The translations under genes were made by a program, and so were the position numbers. A stretch of DNA of 64,000 nucleotides from an uncultured Pseudomonas sp. (GTDB taxonomy: Bacteria; Pseudomonadota; Gammaproteobacteria; Pseudomonadales; Pseudomonadaceae): NCBI RefSeq assembly GCF_946885955.1, contig NZ_CAMPHI010000001.1:124001-188000 (forward strand), in the 5' to 3' direction. The number at the start of each line of letters is the position of its first letter. Within the stretch, counting starts at the first letter, position 1. Below, one piece after another: positions 28,248 to 35,945 of this stretch. The notes under the pieces were generated by a model. The model had not been told where the DNA came from. It made no database searches and was given only the letters and a program-made list of their open reading frames with translations.

Positions 28248-30566
28248 TCAGCCGTTCTTGAGCCTGCGCAGGTTGCCGATCACCGACTCCAGAGCTCGAT
28301 CGAACAACAAGGCATCATCGAGCAGGCGAATTGCACCGCGGCGGAACTCGACTGCCAGCCCCATGCGGGTTTTCTCGAGAACCTTCATGCCGGTGCGATT
28401 GACGAAAATGAATTTGCCGGTTGGTTTGATGACTGCCGCCAACTTGCAACGCAGCTTGTGCTCCTCATCCTCCTGAAACTCCACCCAACTGCCGACGCGC
28501 AGGCTATCGACCTGCAGCAACGCAGCGTCATCATCCGGCAAACTGATCTCAGGCTCGGCAGAACGGCTTTCACCAGGCGCGACCAGCACGATTTCCTCAA
28601 CCACCTCGATCATCGCCGGTTCGGCAGCCGCGTCCTCGGGCGGCAACTCGAGCAGCGGCAAGGTAATCTCATCCGCACCGACCTCATCCAGAGTCTCGGC
28701 GCTTTCAGGCTGCTCGGCCTGCTGCACAGTTTCCGGTTCAGGTTCAGCGACCCGCTTGAAGCGCTGGAAGGCCTGCACATGCAGGGTTTCCAGGTGACTG
28801 AAAAACTCGCTGGTGGAAAACGGATCGAACGCCGCACTGGCCATGCCTTCGCGCAGGGCCTTGAGCAAGCCCGGCACCAGCTCCAGCAGGCGCACCCGGG
28901 TTTCCGGGTCATCCCGCGGTTCGACGCTCCAGATCAAATCGTCCATGGTCGCCAAAGCGGTCCGCCACTCCGAGGAATCGACGCCATGCTTGAGGCAAGT
29001 GAGCATCAGCACCTTGCTCCAGGCTTCCTGCAGCAAGCGCACCACGACTTCGGGAAGGATCTTGCCCAGCAGCCGCTCATTCAATGCCTGTTCGACCTGG
29101 CGGCGCGCCAACTCCGCCCTGGCACTGCCCTCCTCGGCATCGCGGGTACGTTGTTCCAGCAGCTCGCTACGGCGACGCTCATCGCCGGTAAAGGCCATGA
29201 AATCGGCCAACAACTCGGAAAAAATCACCGGATCGTCGACAAAGTCGTTGAGCAGGCGCTGCACCACCTGCTCGATCTTCTGATACAGGCTGTCGCGCTG
29301 CGCATCGCCCTGGTCGCCCCAACCGAGCGCGGCACTGGCGATCTCATTGAGCAGGCGACGTGCGGGGTGACTACCACGGCTGAAAAACGTCTTGTCCAGC
29401 ACTGCGACTTTCAGCATGGGAATCTGGATACGACCGATCAATGCCTTCAGCGAGTCCGGCAAGGTACGGTCGTCGAGAATGAACTCGAACAGCATCGACA
29501 CCAGGTTGATCACATCCTCGTCGACTTCGCCGACCACCCGCGCCTTACCGCTCTTGGCGCTGGCCCGCCCGAGCAACTGCTCGAGTTGCCCGCGCAGATC
29601 GAAGACGACATCCGGCTGCGCCGGCGCCCGCTGCTGCATATGCGATAGCAAACGCAACAGATCGTTGCTGGAGATCGGCATGGCTCCGACGGGCTGCTCG
29701 CGCCGAGGCAGCGCGGTACCCCGGACTTCCGACAGCAACTCCTGCAACGCCCCAAACACTTCTTGGACGCCGTCATCCGCATATTCGCCATTGTTCATGC
29801 CGGGCGCGGAAGACGCCTCACGCGAGCCCTGCGGCGCGGCAGATGAACGATTGGGGTTACGTCTTGCCGGGGTGGATCTCAATTCGGGCAACACGCCAGC
29901 GGCAATCAGGCCCTGGTTGGCATTGGCATAGAGCTGATCGAGATCACTCAATACATACTTCTCGAACAACTTGAGGATGATCAGCTTGACCTTGATCTCC
30001 ACCCCCAGGCTGCTGCATGCATCCATAAAAAACTCGCAGAGCAGCACCGGCCCAAGCGGATTGCTCTTGTCATCGAGTTTCTTGCTGATCATCGCGTTGA
30101 GGCGCAAGGTCAGATGCCCAAGCGCCATGCTATCGCGGCTCAGCACCTTGGCGACCATCGCATCGACCGCTACCGACTCTTCCAGAGCGTCGTCCTGGAC
30201 CAGGGACAAGGTCTCGAACGACACCGCATCCAAGGGCGCCGGCTTGCCGATTTCGTATTGATTGAGCGTGCCAAAGGATTCGAAAATCTTCTGCAGGAAG
30301 ACCCGCTCGATATTTTTGCGCTTCAAACGCAAGTCGCGCATGGTTTCGAAAAACGCATTCTGCTCGGAGTTACTGGTCGAACGATCAGCCATCTCGAACA
30401 GGGTATCGTCGGCATTGTCGAACAGCGCCTGCAGCGACTGCTTGAGCTGCTGCGCGGCTTTATCACGCACCTGAATAAGAGCCACAGGCAACCTTCCTAC
30501 CGACGAAGTGGGCGATTGTTCAGGCACCGGCTTGATCAGCGGCACCACATTCGCATCGTTCTTCAT
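28248..30566 (-). CDS. DUF1631 protein, first of two paralogues
   Basis: 772-residue cytoplasmic protein of unknown function that begins after AGGAGACTCGTA. It is acidic and mainly helical. A low-complexity hinge lies near residues 230-265, and a second acidic linker runs from about 615 to 680. It ends in a small beta-rich module (VGSWVEFQEDEE ... KFIFVNRTGMKV) resembling a PilZ-like barrel without the RxxxR and DxSxxG residues. It shares architecture and N-terminal segments with the protein at 44975-47296. P. aeruginosa has a DUF1631 gene (PA4523) in the same place between ampD and nadC. Confidence 0.85.
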   Translation of the reverse strand: MKNDANVVPLIKPVPEQSPTSSVGRLPVALIQVRDKAAQQLKQSLQALFDNADDTLFEMADRSTSNSEQNAFFETMRDLRLKRKNIERVFLQKIFESFGTLNQYEIGKPAPLDAVSFETLSLVQDDALEESVAVDAMVAKVLSRDSMALGHLTLRLNAMISKKLDDKSNPLGPVLLCEFFMDACSSLGVEIKVKLIILKLFEKYVLSDLDQLYANANQGLIAAGVLPELRSTPARRNPNRSSAAPQGSREASSAPGMNNGEYADDGVQEVFGALQELLSEVRGTALPRREQPVGAMPISSNDLLRLLSHMQQRAPAQPDVVFDLRGQLEQLLGRASAKSGKARVVGEVDEDVINLVSMLFEFILDDRTLPDSLKALIGRIQIPMLKVAVLDKTFFSRGSHPARRLLNEIASAALGWGDQGDAQRDSLYQKIEQVVQRLLNDFVDDPVIFSELLADFMAFTGDERRRSELLEQRTRDAEEGSARAELARRQVEQALNERLLGKILPEVVVRLLQEAWSKVLMLTCLKHGVDSSEWRTALATMDDLIWSVEPRDDPETRVRLLELVPGLLKALREGMASAAFDPFSTSEFFSHLETLHVQAFQRFKRVAEPEPETVQQAEQPESAETLDEVGADEITLPLLELPPEDAAAEPAMIEVVEEIVLVAPGESRSAEPEISLPDDDAALLQVDSLRVGSWVEFQEDEEHKLRCKLAAVIKPTGKFIFVNRTGMKVLEKTRMGLAVEFRRGAIRLLDDALLFDRALESVIGNLRRLKNG

Positions 30567-30939
30567 TACGAGTCTCCTGCAGACTAGCCCTGTTGGGCGA
30601 ATTTGCCTGCACAGGTCACCTGAGCGTCATCCGCAACGTCAAAGGCATGGCGTCAATGTTTGGATCTAAATGTAAAGCCATTATAGGGATGCGCATACGC
30701 CCATCACGCCAGCTTTTCACCTAGACATGACTTACGTCACAGATGTAGCGAACAAGCCTCCGAGCGGCTAGTTCAGTGACCGTCTACGCCATAAAAGATT
30801 CAGCCAATTTGACGGTACGCGCGGACTGAGACGGCAAAGCAGCCCACTTAATGCGCCCTGCGGAACGACCGGACGCAATCTCCCTGCAGCAGGCGCTCAC
30901 TATCCCTATAATCGCGCTACCAGATGAGTGGAGCCCGTT
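30567..30939. other. Divergent promoter region between DUF1631 gene and nadC
   Basis: 373 bases without a convincing gene. It holds the start regions of the minus-strand DUF1631 gene and the plus-strand nadC. I see no clear NadR/NrtR-type operator or long hairpin. Confidence 0.5.
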
Positions 30940-31788
30940 ATGCCAAACCTTATCCTCGCCGACCTGACTGCCGAAATCGAAGCCAACGCGCGCCGCGCTC
31001 TGGCCGAGGATATAGGTAGCGGCGACATCACCGCACTGCTGATTCCCGCCGAACGCCTGGCCCACGCCACGGTCATCACTCGCGAACCGGCGATTGTCTG
31101 CGGTACGGCCTGGGTCGACGCGGTGTTCCGTCAACTCGACCCGAGGGTCGCCGTGCACTGGCAAGTACGCGACGGTGAACGCGCAAGCCCCAACCAAGCC
31201 CTATTCCACCTCGAAGGTCCGGCTCGTGCCCTACTCAGCGGCGAACGCAGCGCCCTGAACTTCCTACAAACCCTGTCCGCCGTCGCAACCCGCTGCCAGC
31301 ACTACGCCGACCTGGTGCAAGGCACGGCGGTGAAGCTGCTCGACACCCGCAAGACCCTTCCGGGCCTGCGCCTGGCGCAGAAGTACGCGGTAACCTGCGG
31401 CAGCTGCCACAACCACCGCATCGGCCTGTTTGATGCCTTCCTGATCAAGGAAAACCATATCGCCGCCTGCGGCGGCATCGCCGAAGCCGTACGAACCGCC
31501 CACCGCATCGCCCCCGGCAAGCCGGTGGAAGTCGAAGTGGAAAGCCTGGAAGAACTGCGACAAGCCTTGCAGGCCGGTGCCGACATCATCATGCTCGACG
31601 AACTAAGCCAGGACGAAATGCGCGAAGCCGTCGCCATCACCCAAGGCCGCGCCAAACTCGAAGCCTCGGGCGGAATCAACGAAAGCACCTTGCGCACTAT
31701 CGCCGAGACGGGCGTGGATTATATTTCGATTGGTACGCTGACCAAGGATGTGAAGGCGGTGGATTTGTCGATGCGGTTGAGTTTGTAA
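30940..31788 (+). CDS. nadC: Quinolinate phosphoribosyltransferase
   Basis: 282-residue enzyme of de novo NAD synthesis that makes nicotinate mononucleotide from quinolinate and PRPP. It has [17 protein letters not shown], the PRPP/quinolinate-binding [11 protein letters not shown], and [17 protein letters not shown], then [10 protein letters not shown] and [10 protein letters not shown] of the barrel. TGGAG lies eight bases before the ATG at 30940; a GTG at 30928 is the alternative. nadC next to pilA and pilB is the classical Pseudomonas order. Confidence 0.96.
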   Translation: MPNLILADLTAEIEANARRALAEDIGSGDITALLIPAERLAHATVITREPAIVCGTAWVDAVFRQLDPRVAVHWQVRDGERASPNQALFHLEGPARALLSGERSALNFLQTLSAVATRCQHYADLVQGTAVKLLDTRKTLPGLRLAQKYAVTCGSCHNHRIGLFDAFLIKENHIAACGGIAEAVRTAHRIAPGKPVEVEVESLEELRQALQAGADIIMLDELSQDEMREAVAITQGRAKLEASGGINESTLRTIAETGVDYISIGTLTKDVKAVDLSMRLSL

Positions 31789-31800
31789 GGCTTCTCATAC

Positions 31801-31929
31801 CCTGTAGGAGTTTGCCTGCAGCCTGCAACGGAGCGCTGTCGCGCAGCAAACTGTGTAGGAGCCAGCTTGCTGGCGATGCGCTGTCCGGCTAATCGCCGGG
31901 GCGCCGAACCGCAGCAAGCCAGCTCCACA
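31801..31929. repeat. REP-type element, TGTAGGAGCCAGCTTGCTGG family
   Basis: GGAGCCAGCTTGCTG at 31859-31873 faces CAGCAAGCCAGCTCC with two mismatches, and a partial copy (TGTAGGAGTTTGC) lies just upstream. This is the well-known Pseudomonas REP consensus. It sits between convergent nadC and the ABC transporter ATPase, where it could limit read-through or protect 3' ends. Confidence 0.8.
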
Positions 31930-31956
31930 CCAAGCCTACGACAGACAATCGGGCAA

Positions 31957-32871
31957 TCAGGCCGGTTGCTTAAGGGCGCCAGCCTGTTCCAGGATATTGA
32001 AGAACACGGTCTCCAACGAGACCGCCGGCTTCACCGTCAACAGATGCCCACCAACAGCGTTAAGCTGAGCAATAAAAGCGGGCAGCGCCTGCTGGCTAAC
32101 CTCGCACTCATACTCGCCTTCGCGTAACTGGCGCGCAGCCGACTCAATGGCATGCGCGGCATTGAACCGCACGATCATCTGGTCGGCACGCTCGGCAGCC
32201 AATTCACGCGGCGAGCGCACAGTCAGCAACTCGCCCTTATTGATAAAGCCAAAACGATCGGCGATGCGTTCGACGTCGTGCAACACATGAGAAGTAAAGA
32301 AAATCGCCCCGCCCTGCTGCTTGAACTCGGTCAGGATATCCACCACATCCTTGCGACCGACCGGATCGAGGCCGGACAGCGGCTCGTCCAGCACCAACAG
32401 CTTGGGCTGCACTACCATGGCGTGCGCCAGCGCCACGCGCTGCACCGTGCCTTTGGATAGTTCGCGAATGCGCCGTCTGGCAGACGCCGCAATGGAAAAA
32501 CGCTCCAGCCACTGCATGCACCAGGCGTCGGTATCCTTGCGTCTGATGCCGTACATGGACAGCCCCATACGGAGGATTTCCAGCGGCGTGAATTGCTCGT
32601 AAAGCGCCGGGGACTCGGGTACATAGGCAATGCCTTCACGCGACTCAGGATCGCGCGAGGAGGTGCCATAGAGCGTCACCTCGCCTGAATAGTCGTTGAT
32701 CAGGTCGAGCATTACCTTAATGGTGGTGGACTTGCCAGCGCCGTTGGGGCCCACAAAGCCGAACACCTCACCCTCGGCCAGACTGAAGCTGACATCGCGC
32801 AACGCTTGTACCGATTTGCCCTTGACGCGAAAAGTCTGGCTAACGCCGTGAAACTCCAACGCAGCACTCAA
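31957..32871 (-). CDS. ABC transporter ATPase, pilin-locus transporter
   Basis: 304-residue ATPase with Walker A GPNGAGKST, a signature variant LSKGTVQR, Walker B LLVLDEPLSGLDP and the switch His in FTSHVLHD. The C-terminal extension of about 80 residues is usual for ABC-2-type exporters. Its ATG overlaps the stop of the preceding helical-repeat gene (ATGA), so the three genes permease, helical-repeat protein and ATPase form one coupled unit. The unit lies just downstream of the pilin genes, recalling M. xanthus PilH of PilGHI. The substrate is unknown. Confidence 0.88.
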   Translation of the reverse strand: MSAALEFHGVSQTFRVKGKSVQALRDVSFSLAEGEVFGFVGPNGAGKSTTIKVMLDLINDYSGEVTLYGTSSRDPESREGIAYVPESPALYEQFTPLEILRMGLSMYGIRRKDTDAWCMQWLERFSIAASARRRIRELSKGTVQRVALAHAMVVQPKLLVLDEPLSGLDPVGRKDVVDILTEFKQQGGAIFFTSHVLHDVERIADRFGFINKGELLTVRSPRELAAERADQMIVRFNAAHAIESAARQLREGEYECEVSQQALPAFIAQLNAVGGHLLTVKPAVSLETVFFNILEQAGALKQPA

Positions 32872-33707
32872 GGCTGATCCTCCATGCCGGCGATCTTCAA
32901 TTTTTTAAGAATAATGCGTCCATCGCGCAGTTCGTAGCCAAGCCTGAGCGGATCTTCCGGCAAGGCCGGCAATAAGCCGCGCTCGACCAGTTGATCGAGA
33001 CTATTCAGCGCGCCATTTTCGGCCTCGAAGTGCCGCTGCGCCTCGCGCAATGCCACCAGCCCTTGCAGGCGCACTACTCGCTTGTCGAGCATACCGCGCA
33101 GTTTGGGGTCGCTCGCCGCGTCGCGCTGCCTGGTCAGGTAATCCAGGGCTAACTTCTCGTCAGCGAAGGTCTCCGCCTGCAGCATCACCGCCAGCTTACG
33201 AAAGCCGGCCGCATTGCCAGTGGCACGCTGCGCCGCCAACTCCAATGCACGACTGGCCTCGGCAATGTCTTTATTGAAGAACGCCTGGTTGAATCCATAG
33301 AAAAACGCGGGCAGCTCGTCCCAGAAACGACACTGCATTGCTCGGCGCAACACCTCGGTGCCCTCGCGATCCGCCCCGCCCCAGGCCAGCAGGCCGTTGG
33401 CTAGGTAATAGTTATCTTCATGGCAGGGGTTGAGTTCGGCCACCACCTGCTGGGCGCGCACCAGATAGCCGATATCCGCCTGCCCCAACTCCACCCCTGT
33501 GGCGGCCAGGCGCATAGTTTCCAGGCTGGCGGCGAGAAAGCGGTCGCCACCAAACAGCACCAGCAGCACCGGCGCGGCAATCACTACCCGCCCTTCTACG
33601 ACGGGCGCCATCGGCGCAGGCACCTGGGCGCGCCACTGCGAGGCGACAGAGAACAGGCCGAAGCCCAGCAGTGCCAACAACAGGGGCAAGTAACGATGGC
33701 CCGGCAT
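32868..33707 (-). CDS. Membrane-anchored helical-repeat protein of the pilin-locus ABC transporter
   Basis: 279-residue protein with one N-terminal hydrophobic helix (LLLALLGFGLFSV) and a mainly helical extracytoplasmic part that looks like divergent TPR repeats. The repeats are read from paired helices around residues 80-200 and segments such as ASRALELAAQRATGNAAGF. It starts two bases after the permease stop and its stop overlaps the ATPase start, so stoichiometric expression is likely. A single-span protein bundled with an ABC exporter beside pilin genes is analogous to the accessory PilG of Myxococcus; homology has not been tested. Confidence 0.75.
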   Translation of the reverse strand: MPGHRYLPLLLALLGFGLFSVASQWRAQVPAPMAPVVEGRVVIAAPVLLVLFGGDRFLAASLETMRLAATGVELGQADIGYLVRAQQVVAELNPCHEDNYYLANGLLAWGGADREGTEVLRRAMQCRFWDELPAFFYGFNQAFFNKDIAEASRALELAAQRATGNAAGFRKLAVMLQAETFADEKLALDYLTRQRDAASDPKLRGMLDKRVVRLQGLVALREAQRHFEAENGALNSLDQLVERGLLPALPEDPLRLGYELRDGRIILKKLKIAGMEDQP

Positions 33708-33709
33708 GC

Positions 33710-34519
33710 TCAGGCGAACCGCTTGCGTTGCAGCGCCCAGACCGCCAGCGCCAGCAGGGCGACGGCGTAGGCCAGATTACTTAGCAGCAACCAGGGCCAG
33801 TCGGCCGGCAGGAACTCCCATTTGCCGTAGAGCGCCAGCATACGCACGTCCAGCGCGCCGAGATCCGGCAACAAATAGCCCAGCACGCCGAGGCTACTGC
33901 GATAACCTTCAGCGTGGCCAACCAGCCCGATATCGCGACCGAGCAACTCGATAATGGTGCCATAGGAACGCGCCACCAGCATAAAGCCGAAGGTGCCGAT
34001 CAACACAAAGCTCGGCGTAGAGGCGACGACCGCCAGCAGGGCCGCCAGCGCGGCAAGTACCAGCAGGTCGAGGGCCAGAAAGGCGATAGCGATTAGATAA
34101 GGCTGCCCCATGGCCACTGGCGTGGCCTGGGGATAGGTACCGCCAATAAAATCCGCCAGCGCCACCTGCAACAACCCCACCGCCAGCAGCACACCCAGCA
34201 CTATTGCCAGCAGCGCGGCAAAGCGGCCGAGCAATAGGCGGCTGCGCGCGCGCGGGTAGGTCAGCGAGTTAAGGTAATAACGCTTGTCGAATTCCCGCGA
34301 CAGCAGCTCTTGCGCCAGCAACACGATCAGCAGTGGCAGCAGCAGGCGAATAGTCGAAAAACCCACATCCAGCGCCACGGTCGCCGGCTGTCGAGCACCG
34401 AAATAGGCAGACAGAAGCATAGCCAGCGCCACCACTAATACCACGCCGGCCGCCATCCAGGCGGCATTCACCTTAAGCGCCAGGCGCAATGCAATCAGGA
34501 AATCGCGAAAGATAGGCAT
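33710..34519 (-). CDS. ABC-2-type permease of the pilin-locus transporter
   Basis: 269-residue polytopic protein with about six hydrophobic helices (near residues 20-40, 55-70, 100-120, 145-190 and 245-262), typical of ABC-2/NosY-like exporters. The ATG at 34519 lacks a good ribosome site, so the start is the least certain part. It begins the permease - helical-repeat - ATPase unit, 228 bases past the second short pilin. It could move a pilin partner, a lipid or a glycan precursor. Confidence 0.82.
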   Translation of the reverse strand: MPIFRDFLIALRLALKVNAAWMAAGVVLVVALAMLLSAYFGARQPATVALDVGFSTIRLLLPLLIVLLAQELLSREFDKRYYLNSLTYPRARSRLLLGRFAALLAIVLGVLLAVGLLQVALADFIGGTYPQATPVAMGQPYLIAIAFLALDLLVLAALAALLAVVASTPSFVLIGTFGFMLVARSYGTIIELLGRDIGLVGHAEGYRSSLGVLGYLLPDLGALDVRMLALYGKWEFLPADWPWLLLSNLAYAVALLALAVWALQRKRFA

Positions 34520-34747
34520 ATTGTCAAGGCAGAGTTGGGATTAAATAAAAATCGACATAAGCGAAGAAGGCCAGTCGCCGAATGCATTAATAGAAAAATA
34601 ACAGCCTGATTTTTCAAGTAAAGGATTGGCTGGAGACCGACATAGTGCTCGGAAAATGACAGAAGCGCCTTTGGCAATTCCATCCTACGATCCGGCATAC
34701 CGTTACACCACAAAGCGGAACCATCTCACAAGAATTTAAATAACAAC
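34520..34747. other. AT-rich intergenic stretch between second pilin and transporter
   Basis: 228 bases, markedly AT-rich compared with the rest of the window. A minus-strand frame of 72 codons crosses it but ends inside the permease gene in another frame and shows no family features. A promoter for the transporter genes is expected here; I found no convincing sigma-54 or sigma-70 pair. Confidence 0.45.
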
Positions 34748-34927
34748 TTAACGTTTAGACGCCGACAAAACAGAAATTGCGTTTTTTGAATCAGCTGCAG
34801 CACTTAAATCATTCGCTTTAGCTCTAGCCTCCAAAAACAAAGGAGCTGCCAAAGACGCGAGAACGCCAAGGATGGCGATCACAATTAACAATTCAATTAA
34901 AGTAAAACCCAGAGAAATTTTCGACAC
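34748..34927 (-). CDS. Second short type IV pilin (helix-only), GTG start
   Basis: 59 residues, below usual ORF cut-offs. An in-frame TAA lies two codons upstream of the GTG at 34927, so that GTG is the only plausible start; AGGG precedes it. Leader MSKISLG is followed by the prepilin site G|FTLIELLIVIAI with the essential Glu5. The mature part is 52 residues with no globular domain. By direct comparison 34 of 52 residues match the pilin at 35527-35712, including the shared ARAKAND segment. It lacks the Tyr27 of its paralogue, leaving only Phe1 and Phe24 as aromatics. G+C is about 39% over 34741-34920. It could be a minor pilin, an alternative subunit or a decaying duplicate. Confidence 0.75.
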   Translation of the reverse strand: MSKISLGFTLIELLIVIAILGVLASLAAPLFLEARAKANDLSAAADSKNAISVLSASKR

Positions 34928-34946
34928 TATTTAGCCCTATATGCCG

Positions 34947-34973
34947 AAAAGAGGGAGGCGCACCTCCCTCTTT
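34947..34973 (-). terminator. Hairpin terminator/attenuator inside the pilin locus
   Basis: An 11-bp perfect stem AAAGAGGGAGG/CCTCCCTCTTT with the loop CGCA (plus strand) ends in TTTT on the minus strand. It lies between the secreted PilA-C-like gene and the second pilin, so it would give high pilin expression and lower downstream expression. Confidence 0.75.
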
Positions 34974-35028
34974 CCGACTGCCTAGAGAGGCAGCGAAAGC
35001 ATATCCACTACCTCACACAAGCCAGAGA

Positions 35029-35490
35029 TTAGAGGTCTGCTGCGGTAGCTGCTTCAGCAGTAGTGCTGCCTCCAGCGACGCAGTTCGCGGCATTGGTACC
35101 AGTAACAGAACCACCCCGAGTGCTAGCAGTAAAGGCCAAACCACCTTGAACGGTAGCCGTACCGACAGTCGGAGCGCTGGCATCTGTGGCAGTGCAACCA
35201 GCTGGAGCAGAGGCGCTAGTTGGATCGCAAGCAACCTGCACATTGCCCTTACGACCAGTAGGGTGGCAGGTCGCTACGCCGATCACGTTATCGGTGGTGT
35301 TGCAAGCATAAGCACCAAAAACGTTATTGGACAGATTGATAGTCACATCCTCTGACAGCAAGGAACAATCATTACCGGTACCTGCAGTAATTGCGGTACC
35401 AGAAGGAATAACAGTGCCCGCATTGTCAGCCGCAAAGGCGCCGCTGACAATACCAACGCTAAGCATTACGCCAAAAATTATCTTTTTCAT
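35029..35490 (-). CDS. Secreted six-cysteine protein, PilA-C-like partner of the short pilin
   Basis: 153-residue protein starting at the ATG at 35490, eight bases after AGGAG. A clear Sec signal peptide (MKKIIFGVMLSVGIVSGAFA|AD) is followed by a Ser/Thr/Gly/Ala-rich domain with six cysteines (in NDCSLL, YACNT, ATCHP, VACDP, AGCTA and ANCVA), consistent with disulfides outside the cytoplasm. It has no pilin helix. It directly follows the helix-only pilin, 36 bases after its stop and in the same frame. The layout matches the PilA-N/PilA-C pair of Geobacter, where the second protein supplies the globular part. Sequence homology to PilA-C was not established. Confidence 0.7.
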   Translation of the reverse strand: MKKIIFGVMLSVGIVSGAFAADNAGTVIPSGTAITAGTGNDCSLLSEDVTINLSNNVFGAYACNTTDNVIGVATCHPTGRKGNVQVACDPTSASAPAGCTATDASAPTVGTATVQGGLAFTASTRGGSVTGTNAANCVAGGSTTAEAATAADL

Positions 35491-35526
35491 TAACTTCTCT
35501 CCTGAAATTTTTATCAACCCAGCCAA

Positions 35527-35712
35527 TTAAAGCTGGGCCGCACTCATTACAGTAATAGCGTTTTTGGCGTCAGCGTTTGCTGTTGAGTCGTTGGCCTTGG
35601 CGCGATATTCGTTAAATTGCGGGATGGCGATGGCTGCAAGAATACCGATAATCGCAATTACAATCATCAGCTCGATCAGGGTAAAACCTTTTTGCTTCTT
35701 GAGAGACTTCAT
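35527..35712 (-). CDS. pilA: Short type IV major pilin, helix-only
   Basis: 61-residue prepilin starting at the ATG at 35712 behind AGGAG; a TTG two codons earlier is unlikely. Basic leader MKSLKKQKG is cut before [18 protein letters not shown], with Glu5 present, leaving a 52-residue mature pilin. This is only the N-terminal helix: there is no beta-sheet or C-terminal disulfide loop, whereas Pseudomonas PilA is about 150 residues. Aromatics are Phe1, Phe24 and Tyr27, positions shared with Geobacter PilA-N, but later aromatics are absent. It occupies the pilA position, divergent from pilB, behind a sigma-54 promoter. Processing by PilD and control by PilS/PilR are expected. Confidence 0.85.
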   Translation of the reverse strand: MKSLKKQKGFTLIELMIVIAIIGILAAIAIPQFNEYRAKANDSTANADAKNAITVMSAAQL

Positions 35713-35756
35713 GGACAAGCTCCTATGTGGTTAAGGTCAGCGACCTGTTCGTACCA

Positions 35757-35774
35757 AAGCATTTGCCGTGCCAA
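35757..35774 (-). promoter_or_regulatory. Sigma-54 promoter of the pilin genes
   Basis: Read on the minus strand, TTGGCACGGCAAATGCTT has GG at 35772-35771 and GC at 35760-35759 with exactly ten bases between. It matches the -24/-12 consensus TGGCAC-N5-TTGC closely and sits about 40 bases before the pilA ATG. PilR, encoded at 55600-56940, is the expected activator. Confidence 0.85.
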
Positions 35775-35945
35775 CACGCCAAGCCCCCTCAAGGACCAGC
35801 GCGAACCAATGATCCACTGCTACACACAATTACGCGACACGACAGCATCTGCCGTATTTTGTCACTCTTACTGGACGCGCTTGGGCTGCCTGCCAATTTA
35901 AGCTATAAGATTAGGACTCTCATCCCGTGAAAAGCCTTCCTATAT

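Noticed and set aside
34495..34713. 72-codon minus-strand frame between the second pilin and the permease, considered as a PilA-C-like remnant
   Set aside because: No signal peptide, no cysteine pattern and it runs into the permease in another frame.
35013..35243. 76-codon minus-strand frame overlapping the six-Cys gene
   Set aside because: Alternative frame of the secreted protein gene; no start site support.
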